Made by a program: the position numbers and the translations under genes. Below, one piece after another: positions 26,191 to 36,298 of a stretch of 64,000 nucleotides of DNA. This DNA is from CAYUVA01 sp964448115 [NCBI: uncultured bacterium] (GTDB taxonomy: Bacteria; CAYUVA01), in the NCBI GenBank assembly GCA_964448115.1, contig CAYUVA010000009.1:23800-87799 (forward strand), in the 5' to 3' direction. Under the pieces are notes generated by a model. That model was not told the origin of the DNA and searched no databases. It saw nothing but the letters and a program-made list of their open reading frames with translations. Within the stretch, counting starts at the first letter, position 1. Every line of letters begins with the position of its first letter.

Positions 26191-28626
26191 ATGTACTTTG
26201 ATCGCTTCTCGGAGAGCGCCAGGAATGTAATTCTACTCGGTAGAGAAGAGGCTGAGAAACTAGGACATAACTATGTCGGCACCGAGCACTTGCTTCTGGG
26301 ACTTCTAAGGGAGAAGCGAGGTATCGTTCCAATCATTTTCCAGAATATAGGGATCGATATCGGCGATATGCGCCGCGAGATTGAAAGACGGATGACCAGA
26401 GGCATCGATTTCACCTCCTCTCGAAATATACCCTTCAGCCCCGGCGCAAAAAAGGTGCTCGAATATGCAATAGAGGAAGCAAAGACTGGAGGACAAAACT
26501 ATGTCGGCACCGAACATGTACTGCTGGCGCTCTCCAGAGATCAAGAAGGTATAGCTGGAGAGGTTCTAAGGCTCTTTGATATCAATCCTGAACTGCTTCA
26601 ACGAGAGATATTCAGCCTGATGACAAAAAGCAGCATGCACCAGAAGCGACGCAATAAAACGCCTACACTGGACAACTTCGGCAGAGACCTGACACAGATG
26701 GCACTGGAGGGGAAACTGGATCCGGTCATTGGCAGGGACGATGAAATAGAAAGAGTTATCCAGATCCTGAGTCGCAGAACAAAGAACAATCCGGTACTTA
26801 TAGGCGAGCCAGGTGTCGGTAAGACTGCAATCGTGGAGGGATTGGCACAGAAGATCGTAGATGGTGAGGTGCCGGAGATCCTGCTTGATAAACGAATTAT
26901 CATGCTCGACCTGGCTCATCTGGTCGCTGGCACCAAGTATCGCGGGCAATTCGAGGAAAGAATGCAACAGGTTCTAAAGGAGCTTAGGGAGACCGAGGAT
27001 GTGATTATCTTTATCGATGAGCTGCATACCATCGTCGGCGCCGGCGCAGCAGAAGGATCTATGGATGCCTCAAATATGCTCAAACCAGCCCTATCTAGGG
27101 GCGAGATACAGTGCATCGGAGCAACTACCCTAAGCGAATATAGAAAGTACATAGAGAAAGATGGCGCACTGGAAAGAAGATTCCAAACCATAATGGTCCA
27201 AGCACCATCGGTAGAGGAAACCGTGGAGATTATCAAGGGGCTTAAGGCTAGATATGAGTCTCACCATAACGCAGAGATTACATACGAGGCTATCCTGGCT
27301 GCTGCCAGACTCTCTGACCAGTATATATGCGACCGGAACCTGCCGGATAAGGCTATCGATGTCATCGATGAGGCAGGCTCAAGAGCCAGATTGAATAGCA
27401 TGATCATCCCCGAGGAAATAAAGAACCTGGAAAAGAAGATCCAGAAATACTCGATGGCTAAGGAGATGGCTCGCAAGGATGGCAACTTCGAGAGAGCACA
27501 CAAGATGGGTGAGATCGAATATCGACTTCGCAACCAGTATGAATCGCTAAAACAAAGCTGGAGACAAAATCGAGCAAACGCAAAGGTCTTCGTAAACCAA
27601 GATGACATCGCCTATATAGTCTCCAAGTGGACCGGAATCCCCCTTAGCAAACTGCAACAGGAAGATACTCTTAAGCTAATAAACATGGAAGAAGAACTTC
27701 ATAAATATATCGTAGGCCAACAGGAGGCTATACGGGAATTAGCCAGAGCTATTCGGCGATCCAGGGCCGGGATAAAGGACCCTCGAAGACCGATCGGCTC
27801 ATTTATTTTCGCCGGACCCTCCGGAGTTGGCAAGACCGAGCTTAGCCTTGCTCTTGCCAGGTATCTGTTCGGAAGCTCCGAAGCCTGCATTCGCATAGAT
27901 ATGTCCGAGTACATGGAGAAGTTCAATGTCTCCAGGCTGATCGGCTCCCCGCCGGGATACATCGGCTATGAGGAGGGTGGACAGCTAACCGAAAAAGTAA
28001 GGCGCAGACCATACTCGGTGGTACTGCTCGACGAGATAGAAAAAGCACACCCCGATGTATTCAATATCCTTTTGCAGATGCTGGAGGATGGAAGGCTCAC
28101 AGATAGCCTGGGTAGAAGGGTCGATTTCAGGAACACGGTTATCATCATGACCACCAACATCGGCGCTAAGACCATAATGAAGGGCAAAACCATGGGATTC
28201 TCCGCCCAGGCAGATGGCTTCTCATACCAAGACATGGTCAGAACTATCGATAATGAATTACGAAATCTATTCAGACCGGAGTTTCTAAATAGGGTGGATA
28301 AAAGGATCATCTTCCATCCCCTTTCAAAAGACGACCTTTTGAGTATAATTGACCTTCAGATCGCCGAGGTGAACCAAAGGCTCAAGCATGCGATGCTGAG
28401 CATTGATATCTCGAACAAGGCGAAGATGTGGATACTTGAAAGGGCATATAGCCCAACATCAGGTGCTAGACCCATAAAAAGAACTATACAAAACCATATT
28501 GAAGACAGCATCGCAGAGAAGCTGCTTACCGGTGAACTAAACAAAGGCGCGGAGATCTTTATTGATGTTAAGGAAGAAAAGCTGCACTTCAGTGAGACCA
28601 AGGCAGATACAGTCGTCCCCTCGTAG
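26191..28626 (+). CDS. clpC: ATP-dependent Clp protease ATPase subunit ClpC
   Basis: The product is 811 residues. An N-terminal double Clp-N repeat (about 1-145; the two halves share [10 protein letters not shown] and [10 protein letters not shown]) is followed by the first AAA+ domain with Walker [10 protein letters not shown] and Walker B IIFIDE. A short UVR-containing middle domain ([15 protein letters not shown]) comes next, then the second AAA+ domain with GPSGVGKTE and [13 protein letters not shown]. This is ClpC rather than ClpA or ClpB, judging by the UVR motif and short middle domain. It unfolds substrates for ClpP. The usual ctsR-mcsA-mcsB neighbours are absent; bamA follows after 30 bp. 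The start has a weak ribosome-binding site (GGGAG, 14 bases upstream). Confidence 0.93.
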   Translation: MYFDRFSESARNVILLGREEAEKLGHNYVGTEHLLLGLLREKRGIVPIIFQNIGIDIGDMRREIERRMTRGIDFTSSRNIPFSPGAKKVLEYAIEEAKTGGQNYVGTEHVLLALSRDQEGIAGEVLRLFDINPELLQREIFSLMTKSSMHQKRRNKTPTLDNFGRDLTQMALEGKLDPVIGRDDEIERVIQILSRRTKNNPVLIGEPGVGKTAIVEGLAQKIVDGEVPEILLDKRIIMLDLAHLVAGTKYRGQFEERMQQVLKELRETEDVIIFIDELHTIVGAGAAEGSMDASNMLKPALSRGEIQCIGATTLSEYRKYIEKDGALERRFQTIMVQAPSVEETVEIIKGLKARYESHHNAEITYEAILAAARLSDQYICDRNLPDKAIDVIDEAGSRARLNSMIIPEEIKNLEKKIQKYSMAKEMARKDGNFERAHKMGEIEYRLRNQYESLKQSWRQNRANAKVFVNQDDIAYIVSKWTGIPLSKLQQEDTLKLINMEEELHKYIVGQQEAIRELARAIRRSRAGIKDPRRPIGSFIFAGPSGVGKTELSLALARYLFGSSEACIRIDMSEYMEKFNVSRLIGSPPGYIGYEEGGQLTEKVRRRPYSVVLLDEIEKAHPDVFNILLQMLEDGRLTDSLGRRVDFRNTVIIMTTNIGAKTIMKGKTMGFSAQADGFSYQDMVRTIDNELRNLFRPEFLNRVDKRIIFHPLSKDDLLSIIDLQIAEVNQRLKHAMLSIDISNKAKMWILERAYSPTSGARPIKRTIQNHIEDSIAEKLLTGELNKGAEIFIDVKEEKLHFSETKADTVVPS

Positions 28627-28656
28627 TACACGGATTGTTCAACCCAAATCTCACCT

Positions 28657-31140
28657 ATGCCATTGAGATCGATTAGCCGTAAGCAAAACCGTACAATAGT
28701 CATCATCGCCCTGCTGATACATATTCTAATCATGCAGGTTTATGCCGCTACTGGCGATCAAGAAAACATAATAAGCTCTATCGAGATCAAGGGTAATAAC
28801 ATTATAAAGACCGAAACCATCCTTTTTATCATAAAATCCAAGATCAAAGAGCAGTTCTCATCAAAGAAGCTACGCAAGGATGTGGAGATGCTTTATAAAA
28901 CAGGCTTCTTCAAGGATATACAGGTTGAGGGAGAGCAGACCGCTAGCGGCGTTAACTTGACCATTATTGTCGAGGAAAAGCCGATCATCCGAGATGTAAC
29001 CTTCAGCGGCAATAAACAGATGAGCGATGAAACCCTCAAGGAGAAGATTAGCCTTAAGAAGAACACCATCTACCGACCGGAAAAGGTGCAGGAGATCATC
29101 TCCTCGATAAAAGAAGAATATATAAAAAAAGGTTATAACTACGCAGAGATCGAACCTATCGCACATCAATACAACGAGGATGAGATAGTATTGGAGCTTA
29201 AGATCTTCGAAAACGCAAAAGTCCGCATCCGGGAGATCAAATTCACCGGCAATAGCGCCTTTAGCGATGACAAGCTTAAAGGTGTTTTAACAAAAACCGA
29301 GGAACACTGGTGGATGTCGTGGCTAACCGGTTCGGGAAAATATAGCAAAGAGAGACTAGAGGAGGATCTGGACCGGCTGAAGTCATTTTACGCGGATCGT
29401 GGATACGCAAAGATCAAGATCGGAGAGCCTATCGTTGAAATTAAGAATATCCCCAAGTCTAAAAAGCCGAAAAAAGCTGTATTTATCACCATCCCTCTCG
29501 ATGAAGGGGATAAATATAAGATCAAAGAGATCACCATCGCTCCCCGCAAGAATAGTGAAGAGGAACAGCCACAGGGCGCCGGTTTTGCAACCGAAAGCGG
29601 CACCGGTAAGCTGGTCTTTGAGCAGAATTTATATAACAGGGCTATTGAGAATGCTAAAAAAACCAACATTTTCACCCGCACCATTTTCTCCGTTGGAGAG
29701 CAGAAGCTGGCGACTGGCCAGGCCTACAATGGTACTTTAGTGGAAAATGCCCGCACCAATATAATGGATATGTATCATAATCATGGCTATATCGATGCGG
29801 TTGTATATCCGCGACTCGGCTACGATGATCTAAATAAAACCGTGGCCGTGCAGTTCATCATCGATGAGGGATCCGGCAAGGCATATCTCAATAGGGTTGA
29901 GTTTAAGGGGAATAAAAGGACACGAGACAAGGTTCTGCGCCGCGAGATGGTGCTCGCCGAGCAGGATGTGTTTCGTGCAGATGACTTCAGGGCATCATTG
30001 GCAAGGATCTACTATCTTGGCTACATCGAAAATATCGTACCTGACATAAAAATAAACCGAGATGACCCGGACAAGCCGATGGTAGATGTATCCATCAGTC
30101 TGGAGGATCAACATCGCACAGAGCTTCAGTTCTCCGGGGGATGGAGCTCGGTGGATCGCTTTGTCTTCACCACCCGCCTAACCGAGCACAACCTGTTCGG
30201 CAAAGGGCAGGAGCTTAGCTTCTCAGCCACCATCGGCAAGGTTAGACAGTACTATAACATCTCCTTCGCCGAGCCATGGCTTTTCGACACCCCTACCTAT
30301 GCTGGCGCTGGTATCTTCAACACGGTGCGAAACTTTAACAAGTTCGATGAAAAGGGAACCGGAGCAAACATATCATTAGGCAGAAGATTGACCTATAACC
30401 TGTCCATAAGAGCTCAATACGAGTATAAAATCGTCAACATCACCAATATTTCAAGAAGCCTGAAGGAGACCGAGGAGGAGAACCCGCAGGATCTCACCGA
30501 CTGGGAAAGAACCATCCTTGCCTCCGAGGGCAAGAGCAGAAATAGCGCAATGACCTTGTTTAGCATTCTTGACCGGCGGGATAATCGGCGCGATCCCACT
30601 AAGGGGAATAAGCTAGCCCTTACCTATGAGTTTGGCGGTGGAATGCTGGGGGGAAACAACCATTATTATAAGGTCAACTTTGATTACGCACATTACTTTC
30701 CCCTGTGGCGCAACATAGTCTTTGCCTTTCACCATGAGTTACAATATGCCGATACCTGGGGGAGTCATGACTTTCCGGTCTTCGAGAAGTATCGCATGGG
30801 GGGAGAGTATGATGTCAGAGGTACCGGCTGGGACACGATTGGTCCCTATGACAAGCATGGAGATACCACGGGTGGTAATAAGAGCCTCTTGTTTAACAGC
30901 GAGCTGATCTTTCCATTGGCAGGTCCGCTCAAGCTGGTCCTCTTTTTTGACGCCGGCGATCTCTATGACTTCGATGAAAAATATGATATTCGCACATTGA
31001 ACAAGACAGTGGGAACTGAGCTTCGTTTCTATATACCACAGTTCTGGGTTCCAATCCGATTTATCTGGGGATATAACCTCGATGCGCTATCCTTCCAGCC
31101 GCAGAGTGAGTTCCAGTTCGCCATCGGGACTATATTTTAA
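28657..31140 (+). CDS. bamA: Outer-membrane protein assembly factor BamA
   Basis: The product is 827 residues. After a hydrophobic N-terminal signal (IVIIALLIHILIMQVYA) come five POTRA-like domains to about residue 480, with repeating signatures such as SIEIKGNNIIKTETIL, VTFSGNKQMSDETLKEKI, IKFTGNSAFSDDKLK and VEFKGNKRTRDKVLRREM. The 16-strand barrel follows, with MGGEYDVRGTGWD matching the VRGF/Y-type lid-lock motif. It ends in Phe (FQFAIGTIF). It inserts beta-barrel proteins into the outer membrane and is direct evidence of a diderm envelope. One POTRA is enlarged by a Lys/Glu-rich insertion (KNSEEEQPQGAG region). A HU-like gene follows. Confidence 0.95.
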   Translation: MPLRSISRKQNRTIVIIALLIHILIMQVYAATGDQENIISSIEIKGNNIIKTETILFIIKSKIKEQFSSKKLRKDVEMLYKTGFFKDIQVEGEQTASGVNLTIIVEEKPIIRDVTFSGNKQMSDETLKEKISLKKNTIYRPEKVQEIISSIKEEYIKKGYNYAEIEPIAHQYNEDEIVLELKIFENAKVRIREIKFTGNSAFSDDKLKGVLTKTEEHWWMSWLTGSGKYSKERLEEDLDRLKSFYADRGYAKIKIGEPIVEIKNIPKSKKPKKAVFITIPLDEGDKYKIKEITIAPRKNSEEEQPQGAGFATESGTGKLVFEQNLYNRAIENAKKTNIFTRTIFSVGEQKLATGQAYNGTLVENARTNIMDMYHNHGYIDAVVYPRLGYDDLNKTVAVQFIIDEGSGKAYLNRVEFKGNKRTRDKVLRREMVLAEQDVFRADDFRASLARIYYLGYIENIVPDIKINRDDPDKPMVDVSISLEDQHRTELQFSGGWSSVDRFVFTTRLTEHNLFGKGQELSFSATIGKVRQYYNISFAEPWLFDTPTYAGAGIFNTVRNFNKFDEKGTGANISLGRRLTYNLSIRAQYEYKIVNITNISRSLKETEEENPQDLTDWERTILASEGKSRNSAMTLFSILDRRDNRRDPTKGNKLALTYEFGGGMLGGNNHYYKVNFDYAHYFPLWRNIVFAFHHELQYADTWGSHDFPVFEKYRMGGEYDVRGTGWDTIGPYDKHGDTTGGNKSLLFNSELIFPLAGPLKLVLFFDAGDLYDFDEKYDIRTLNKTVGTELRFYIPQFWVPIRFIWGYNLDALSFQPQSEFQFAIGTIF

Positions 31141-31144
31141 CCTT

Positions 31145-31441
31145 ATGCGAAAAAAATTAGCTATGAACCGCCGTGAATTGGAGAGAAAGCTCGCTGAGAC
31201 CTCTGGTTGTAGCCTTGATGAATCAAAGATCATACTCGACACCATTCTTGAGGTTATCAGCCATGGGCTAAAAGACGGAAAAGTTATAGAACTTCGTGGG
31301 CTGGGAACATTTAAAACCGTGCAACGAGGGGGAAGAATGGGCATGAATCCTCGAAGTGGAAAAAGGTGCTATATCCCTCGCCGCAAGGGGGTATCGTTCA
31401 AGCTATCCCGGCTTCTGTTCGATAAACTGAATCGCGGTTAG
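31145..31441 (+). CDS. HU/IHF-family DNA-binding protein
   Basis: The product is 98 residues from the ATG at 31145, or 92 from the ATG at 31163 (MNRRELERKLAE), which aligns best with HU starts. Family marks are ELRGLGTFKTVQRGGRMGMNPRSG, IPRRKGVSFKLSR and the dimer helices before them; the beta-arm Pro is in NPRSGKRC. Such proteins bend DNA in the nucleoid or at regulatory complexes. It follows bamA by four bases and converges on nrdJ with six bases between stops. HU versus IHF cannot be decided from this one subunit. Confidence 0.85.
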   Translation: MRKKLAMNRRELERKLAETSGCSLDESKIILDTILEVISHGLKDGKVIELRGLGTFKTVQRGGRMGMNPRSGKRCYIPRRKGVSFKLSRLLFDKLNRG

Positions 31442-31447
31442 TCGGAA

Positions 31448-33949
31448 TCAACCACACTTGTCCCAACCGCACTGCTCGCACACAACGCAGGTCTCTATAT
31501 GAGACAGCTTACCCCCGCATAGCGGACACTGTGGGTTCAATCCTAGCTTGATCTGTGGCATCACATCATCTGCTGGAAGATACTTGGAGAGAATATATCC
31601 GATGGCATCGGCGCAGCTATTTACTTTTCGTCCCTGTATAAAGACCTGCTCTGGGCATCGTATCCCCTGGAGCTGTTTGACTATGGAGCTAAGTTTTATG
31701 CCGGAGCGCAGCGCCAGTGAGGTTAGCCTTGCAATAGCCTCATTTTGAGAGGTTGCACATCCACCTGATTTTCCCATGCTGATGAAGACCTCAAATGGCT
31801 TATCCTTGATGAGATTGATGGTTATATAAAGATTCCCGCAGCCGGTCTTTACTCGTTCGGTAATTCCATGCAGAGCCTCCGGCCTTGGCAATGGCTCGAT
31901 GCCGTTTCCGAGAATTTCAGTAACATCTGGTTTATCTGCCTTTTTCTTTTGCGCCCTGTTTAGAACCTGCACCTCTCTGCTGCCATCGCGATAGACTGTC
32001 AAGCCCTTGCATTTTAGTTCATAAGCCATCAGGAATGCCTTTTTGATATCCTCTTTGGCAGTATCGTGTGGAAAGTTAATCGTCTTGGATACGGCATTGT
32101 CGGTATATTTTTGGAAGGCTGCCTGCATTTTTACATGCCACTCAGGGGTGATATCGTGAGATAGTACGCAGATTTTCTTGATCTGATCAGGAACCTCAGC
32201 GAACTCGGAGATCTGTTTCCCTTCCCCTAATTCTTCAAACATTTTGTGATTATAAAAGCCCTCTTGCTTAGCGATCTCTTTGAATGCTGAATTAACATCG
32301 AGCAATTCGTCTCCATCCAACACCTTTCTTATAAAAGCTAAGCCGAATAATGGCTCGATTCCGCTTGAGCAGCCGGCGATGATGCTGATGGTGCCAGTGG
32401 GGGCGATAGTAGTAGTGGTGGCATTGCGTAGCTTTGCTTGACCCTTCTTATGGTATTCGCTCTTGTTGAAATTGGGGAATGCGCCTCGCTTCTTTGCCAG
32501 CTCTTTACTTGCCTCTCGGGAGGTCTTTTGGATGTAAGCCATAAGGCAGCCACCAATCTTGACTGCCTCCTCAGAGTTATATGGAACCCGCAGCTTTAAC
32601 AATAGGTCAGCAAAGCCCATTACTCCCAAGCCGATCTTGCGGTTCTGCTTGGTCAGTTCCTCAATCTGCGGCAGAGGGTAGTTGTTCATATCGATAACAT
32701 TGTCCAGGAAATGCACCGCATCATGCACCGTCTCTCTCAGAAGGTCATAGTCTATATCATAGCCTTGGTCTTTTTTCCTTGCCATGGCAGCTAAATTGAT
32801 GCTGCCCAGGTTACAAGATTCATAAGGCATGAGAGGTTGCTCGCCGCATGGATTTGTGCTCTCGATCGCTCCTAACTTTATCAGCGGATTGCTCTTGTTG
32901 ATCTGGTCGATGAACACGATGCCCGGCTCACCGTTGCTCCAGGCACGATCGACTATCTCATCGAAGATCTTCTTCGCAGGTATAGATTCAGTAACCTCGC
33001 CGGTGAGAGGATTGATCAAATCAAAATTCTGCTCTTCCTTATATGCCTCCATAAACTTCTCGGTGATAGCTACCGATATATTGAAGTTATTCAGCCGGTC
33101 GTTTTCTTGCTTTGCCCTAATGAATTCAAGGATATCCGGGTGATCTACTCTCAAGATCGCCATATTGGCTCCTCGCCTGGTGCCACCTTGTTTAATGGTC
33201 TCAGTGGCGGCGTCAAACACGGTCATGAATGAGATAGGTCCGCTAGCGATCCCTTTTGTAGATTGGACCACCTCGTTCTTTGGCCTGATCCTGGAGAAAG
33301 AGAATCCAGTGCCCCCACCACTCTTGTGGATTAAAGCGGTGTTCTTGATCGCCTCAAAGATGCTCTCCATCGAGTCTTCAACAGGAAGTACGAAGCAGGC
33401 TGATAGCTGCTGTAGATTAGAGCCGGCGTTCATCAATGTCGGGCTATTGGGCATGAAGTAACGATTGGTCATCAGGTCATAAAACTTCTGAGCTGTTTTG
33501 TTGATATCCGCCTTGGGATCATAAACCTTATCCGCCTCGGCGATATTATTCGCCACCCTCCTGAACATCTCTTCAGGCGTCTCTATTGTCTTGCCGGTCT
33601 CATCCTTGCGTAGATACCTCCTGATAAGCACGATCAGTGCATTCTCGGAAATACCGAGCCTTTCGGCGCTATCCAGGATCCTTGGATCCAGGTCTTCTTT
33701 CTTTATATTAATCATTACAGCCATTTCATTTTCCTGGGACTCCTCATTCTGGTTATCTTTACCCTCTACAAGCTGGTTTTTGGCATCAGCTTGTTGTCCA
33801 AGTTGCTGTTCGTCCCTTCCATTGCCGCCCTTGCTAGGCATCTTATCATCGTTGTTCTTTTTTATGTAAGACTCCTTGCTTACAGCCATCTTCTTAACCT
33901 TCCCTTCAAGTTCTTGAGAGATGACTACTCCCTCTAGCGATAATTTCAC
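31448..33949 (-). CDS. nrdJ: Adenosylcobalamin-dependent (class II) ribonucleotide reductase
   Basis: The product is 833 residues. It reduces ribonucleotides to deoxyribonucleotides using a B12-generated radical, independently of oxygen. Motifs include MPNSPTLMNAG, LSACFVLPVEDSMESIF, SGGGTGFSFSRIRP, GGTRRGANMA, the active-site STNPCGEQPL and TIAPTGTISIIAGCSSGIEP. The C-terminus carries a zinc-ribbon-like tail (CPLCGGKL...CVVCEQCGWDKCG) with the redox-type cysteines of this family. An unusual hydrophilic N-terminal stretch of about 75 residues (Gln/Asn/Lys-rich) precedes the ATP-cone-like region. The start at 33949 has AGGTG upstream and fits the promoter; starts nearer MAVSK or MINIKK are possible. 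Confidence 0.94.
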   Translation of the reverse strand: MKLSLEGVVISQELEGKVKKMAVSKESYIKKNNDDKMPSKGGNGRDEQQLGQQADAKNQLVEGKDNQNEESQENEMAVMINIKKEDLDPRILDSAERLGISENALIVLIRRYLRKDETGKTIETPEEMFRRVANNIAEADKVYDPKADINKTAQKFYDLMTNRYFMPNSPTLMNAGSNLQQLSACFVLPVEDSMESIFEAIKNTALIHKSGGGTGFSFSRIRPKNEVVQSTKGIASGPISFMTVFDAATETIKQGGTRRGANMAILRVDHPDILEFIRAKQENDRLNNFNISVAITEKFMEAYKEEQNFDLINPLTGEVTESIPAKKIFDEIVDRAWSNGEPGIVFIDQINKSNPLIKLGAIESTNPCGEQPLMPYESCNLGSINLAAMARKKDQGYDIDYDLLRETVHDAVHFLDNVIDMNNYPLPQIEELTKQNRKIGLGVMGFADLLLKLRVPYNSEEAVKIGGCLMAYIQKTSREASKELAKKRGAFPNFNKSEYHKKGQAKLRNATTTTIAPTGTISIIAGCSSGIEPLFGLAFIRKVLDGDELLDVNSAFKEIAKQEGFYNHKMFEELGEGKQISEFAEVPDQIKKICVLSHDITPEWHVKMQAAFQKYTDNAVSKTINFPHDTAKEDIKKAFLMAYELKCKGLTVYRDGSREVQVLNRAQKKKADKPDVTEILGNGIEPLPRPEALHGITERVKTGCGNLYITINLIKDKPFEVFISMGKSGGCATSQNEAIARLTSLALRSGIKLSSIVKQLQGIRCPEQVFIQGRKVNSCADAIGYILSKYLPADDVMPQIKLGLNPQCPLCGGKLSHIETCVVCEQCGWDKCG

Positions 33950-33975
33950 CTGTCTTTATAAGCTGAGTATCTTTC

Positions 33976-34004
33976 TTTATATACCCATATTTTGTGGATG
34001 TCAA
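33976..34004 (-). promoter_or_regulatory. Near-consensus sigma-70 promoter of nrdJ
   Basis: On the minus strand TTGACA (34004-33999) is followed by exactly 17 bp and then TATAAA (33981-33976). Transcription would start near 33969, only about 20 bases before the ATG at 33949. The short leader leaves no room for a riboswitch. Confidence 0.75.
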
Positions 34005-34088
34005 GAGAAAAATAACAAGATATTGCGTTTTTTGATCATCTTGGGCAATCCCACATATAAAGGGATCACGCTATGCAGTCATAAAACA

Positions 34089-34117
34089 TTGAGCCTGTTA
34101 GTTTAATTTATTATTAT
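34089..34117 (+). promoter_or_regulatory. Candidate sigma-70 promoter of the dtd-mbl-xer run
   Basis: TTGAGC (34089-34094) and TATTAT (34112-34117) are 17 bp apart on the plus strand. The start would lie near 34124, about 40 bases before the dtd ATG. It faces away from the nrdJ promoter in the same gap. Confidence 0.45.
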
Positions 34118-34162
34118 CATAATCTGCTAGGTCAGTCCAAAACACCAGCGAGCAGGTTTGAT

Positions 34163-34618
34163 ATGAGAGCAGTAATACAAAGGGTTAAAAGAGCCGAGGT
34201 AAGGATAGATGGCCAAACTGTCGGCGCCATAGAGCATGGCCTGCTAGTGCTCTTGGGGGTCAAAAAAGGCGACACTATGGACGATGTGGACTACCTCGCT
34301 CGTAAGACCGCAGCCTTGCGGATATTCGATGACAAAGAGGGCAAGATGAACCTGTCGCTTGCGGATGTGGGTGGTAAGGTACTGGCTGTTAGCCAGTTCA
34401 CACTCTATGGAGATACTAAAAAAGGAAACCGCCCTAGCTTCATAGAGGCTGCCAAGCATGAGCAGGCACAGGATCTCTATCGCAAGTTCGTTAAGAGACT
34501 GCGAATGGAGGGCATCGATGTGGAGACCGGCAGGTTTGCCGCTATTATGGAGGTGGAACTTATTAACCATGGACCTGTTACCATTATCATCGATAGCAAG
34601 CAGCGAACTAGTAAATAA
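34163..34618 (+). CDS. dtd: D-aminoacyl-tRNA deacylase
   Basis: The product is 151 residues, the normal length. It begins [17 protein letters not shown] and contains [17 protein letters not shown] plus the C-terminal [10 protein letters not shown], a variant of the family's NxGPVT motif. The enzyme removes D-amino acids mischarged onto tRNA and also proofreads Gly-tRNA(Ala). It starts the plus-strand run and is followed after 16 bp by the metallo-hydrolase gene. Confidence 0.95.
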   Translation: MRAVIQRVKRAEVRIDGQTVGAIEHGLLVLLGVKKGDTMDDVDYLARKTAALRIFDDKEGKMNLSLADVGGKVLAVSQFTLYGDTKKGNRPSFIEAAKHEQAQDLYRKFVKRLRMEGIDVETGRFAAIMEVELINHGPVTIIIDSKQRTSK

Positions 34619-34634
34619 TTAAAGGAGAGATACA

Positions 34635-35267
34635 TTGCTTGTAAAGACATTCGAGGTGGGCGCGCTGGGAGTGAACTGCTACATAGCCACCTGTGATGAG
34701 ACAAAAGAATCGGTGATCATAGACCCCGGAGCCGATCCTTTGGTGATAACCAACTTCATTAGATCTAATAACCTTTCGGTAAAGTATGTGATCAATACAC
34801 ATGGACACATAGATCACACTGGTGCCAATAAGGATATTCTCAACGAATTCCCCGTGCCCCTAGTTATCCATAAGGACGAGGTTGGAATGCTTAAGGTCGG
34901 ACACCTGACCCCCTTTGCAGTTATGATTGGAGCCAAAAGCTCCCCTCCACCAGGAATGCTGGTCAGTGAGGGTGATGTGATCACCTTTGGACAACAGGAG
35001 CTTGAGGTTCTTCATACTCCAGGACACTCGCCAGGTGGAATGTGTCTTTATTCAAGAAAAGATAGGATACTATTCTCCGGAGACACTCTATTTGCAATGG
35101 GCATAGGACGCACAGACCTGCCGGGTGGAAGTTACGAGTTACTCATGAGATCCATAACCGATAAGATATATACGCTGCCGGATGATGTGGTCGTTTATCC
35201 AGGTCATGGACCGGCTACCACTGTTGGCGATGAGAAAAGAAACAATCCCTGGATCAGGGATCAATAA
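34635..35267 (+). CDS. Metallo-beta-lactamase-fold hydrolase (glyoxalase II-like)
   Basis: The product is 210 residues from a TTG start backed by AAAGGAGAG. Metal ligands of the family are present: NTHGHIDHTG (HxHxDH), LHTPGHSPGG, FSGDTLF and VVYPGHGPAT. It resembles the short glyoxalase II-like/YcbL branch rather than the two-domain GloB. A thioester or related hydrolase activity is likely; the substrate is not evident. Xer lies 14 bp downstream. Confidence 0.88.
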   Translation: MLVKTFEVGALGVNCYIATCDETKESVIIDPGADPLVITNFIRSNNLSVKYVINTHGHIDHTGANKDILNEFPVPLVIHKDEVGMLKVGHLTPFAVMIGAKSSPPPGMLVSEGDVITFGQQELEVLHTPGHSPGGMCLYSRKDRILFSGDTLFAMGIGRTDLPGGSYELLMRSITDKIYTLPDDVVVYPGHGPATTVGDEKRNNPWIRDQ

Positions 35268-35281
35268 GGACCCATCAAGAG

Positions 35282-36229
35282 ATGAACCAACCTAAGAGCC
35301 TTGTGGAAGAAGCCTTTGAGAAGGCTTTCAGGGCTTATTTTATATACCTTTCCGCTGAAAAGGGACTTGCGAAAAACACGGTTAATGCATACCGGCAAGA
35401 TCTGGAGAATTTCCTTGGGTTCTTGGATGAGAATTACCCTGGTTTTAAGATCGATCAGGTTGAACAGTCAACTATTATCTCCTTTATGGAGCATCAGAAG
35501 AAACAGGACAAGAGCATCTTAAGCATCATCCGCAGCCTAGTGAGCCTGCGCAGCTTTTTTGGCTATGCTGCCCTGGAAGGATTCATGCCAGCAGATATAA
35601 CTGCGAACATCGAATTCCCCTCCTTCTGGCACAAACTGCCCACTGTGCTAACCATTGAGGAGATGGATCGAATTCTTAGGGTGCCTGACATAAGCAAACC
35701 GATCGGCTTAAGAGACCGCACAATTCTGGAGGTGCTTTATGCCACAGGGCTTAGGGTTTCGGAGCTGGTAAACCTGACCACCAACGATGTGAACCTTGAT
35801 ATGGGATTTATCGCATGTCGAGGCAAGGGAGACAAGGAGCGCATCGTTCCATTGGGCGAGGCGGCTATCAACTGGATAAAGCGATATCTCAAGGAAGCGA
35901 GGATGCTGGTAAGCAGCAAACCGCTAGCAAAGCCACACTTGTTTATAAATCGTTGGGGTAATAGACTCAGTCGAGTTTGGGTTTGGAAGATGATCAAGCA
36001 TTGTGCGATTGTGGCTGGCATAGACAAGGAGATCTCCCCACATACATTCAGGCATACATTCGCAACCCACTTACTTTCCGGTGGCGCAAATCTTCGGGCA
36101 ATACAGGTCATGTTAGGACATGCGGATATCTCTTCTACGCAGATCTACACTCACATAACTGATGAGGACCTAAGAAAGACTTACGATGAGCGACATCCCA
36201 GGGCAAAGAAATTTCATGTTATGAAATAA
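35282..36229 (+). CDS. XerC/XerD-type tyrosine recombinase
   Basis: The product is 315 residues. An N-terminal SAM-like DNA-binding domain (LAKNTVNAYRQDLENFLGFL) is followed by the catalytic domain with all expected residues: Arg158 (ATGLRVSEL), Lys182 (GKGDKERIVPLG), His254 and Arg257 (HTFRHTFATHLL), His280 (LGHADI) and Tyr289 (QIYTHI). Length and context, between housekeeping genes with no attachment repeats, suggest the chromosome-dimer resolvase rather than a phage integrase. XerC and XerD cannot be told apart with confidence; XerD is slightly favoured by overall similarity. Confidence 0.92.
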   Translation: MNQPKSLVEEAFEKAFRAYFIYLSAEKGLAKNTVNAYRQDLENFLGFLDENYPGFKIDQVEQSTIISFMEHQKKQDKSILSIIRSLVSLRSFFGYAALEGFMPADITANIEFPSFWHKLPTVLTIEEMDRILRVPDISKPIGLRDRTILEVLYATGLRVSELVNLTTNDVNLDMGFIACRGKGDKERIVPLGEAAINWIKRYLKEARMLVSSKPLAKPHLFINRWGNRLSRVWVWKMIKHCAIVAGIDKEISPHTFRHTFATHLLSGGANLRAIQVMLGHADISSTQIYTHITDEDLRKTYDERHPRAKKFHVMK

Positions 36230-36298
36230 ATGAAGGTAACTTGCAACCATAAATATTAACTCCATAAGTTAAAAGGATAAGGATTAAAAGTAAAGAAA

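Noticed and set aside
31082-31441. Longer 119-residue version of the HU-like protein
   Set aside because: The extra N-terminal codons overlap the bamA end in another frame and do not match the family start.
33950-34162. Cobalamin riboswitch upstream of nrdJ
   Set aside because: The predicted leader is only about 20 bases, and no B12-box-like sequence is seen.
35282-36229. Phage or integrative-element integrase
   Set aside because: The gene is a full-length XerC/D-like protein within housekeeping genes, and no attachment repeats or phage genes are near.
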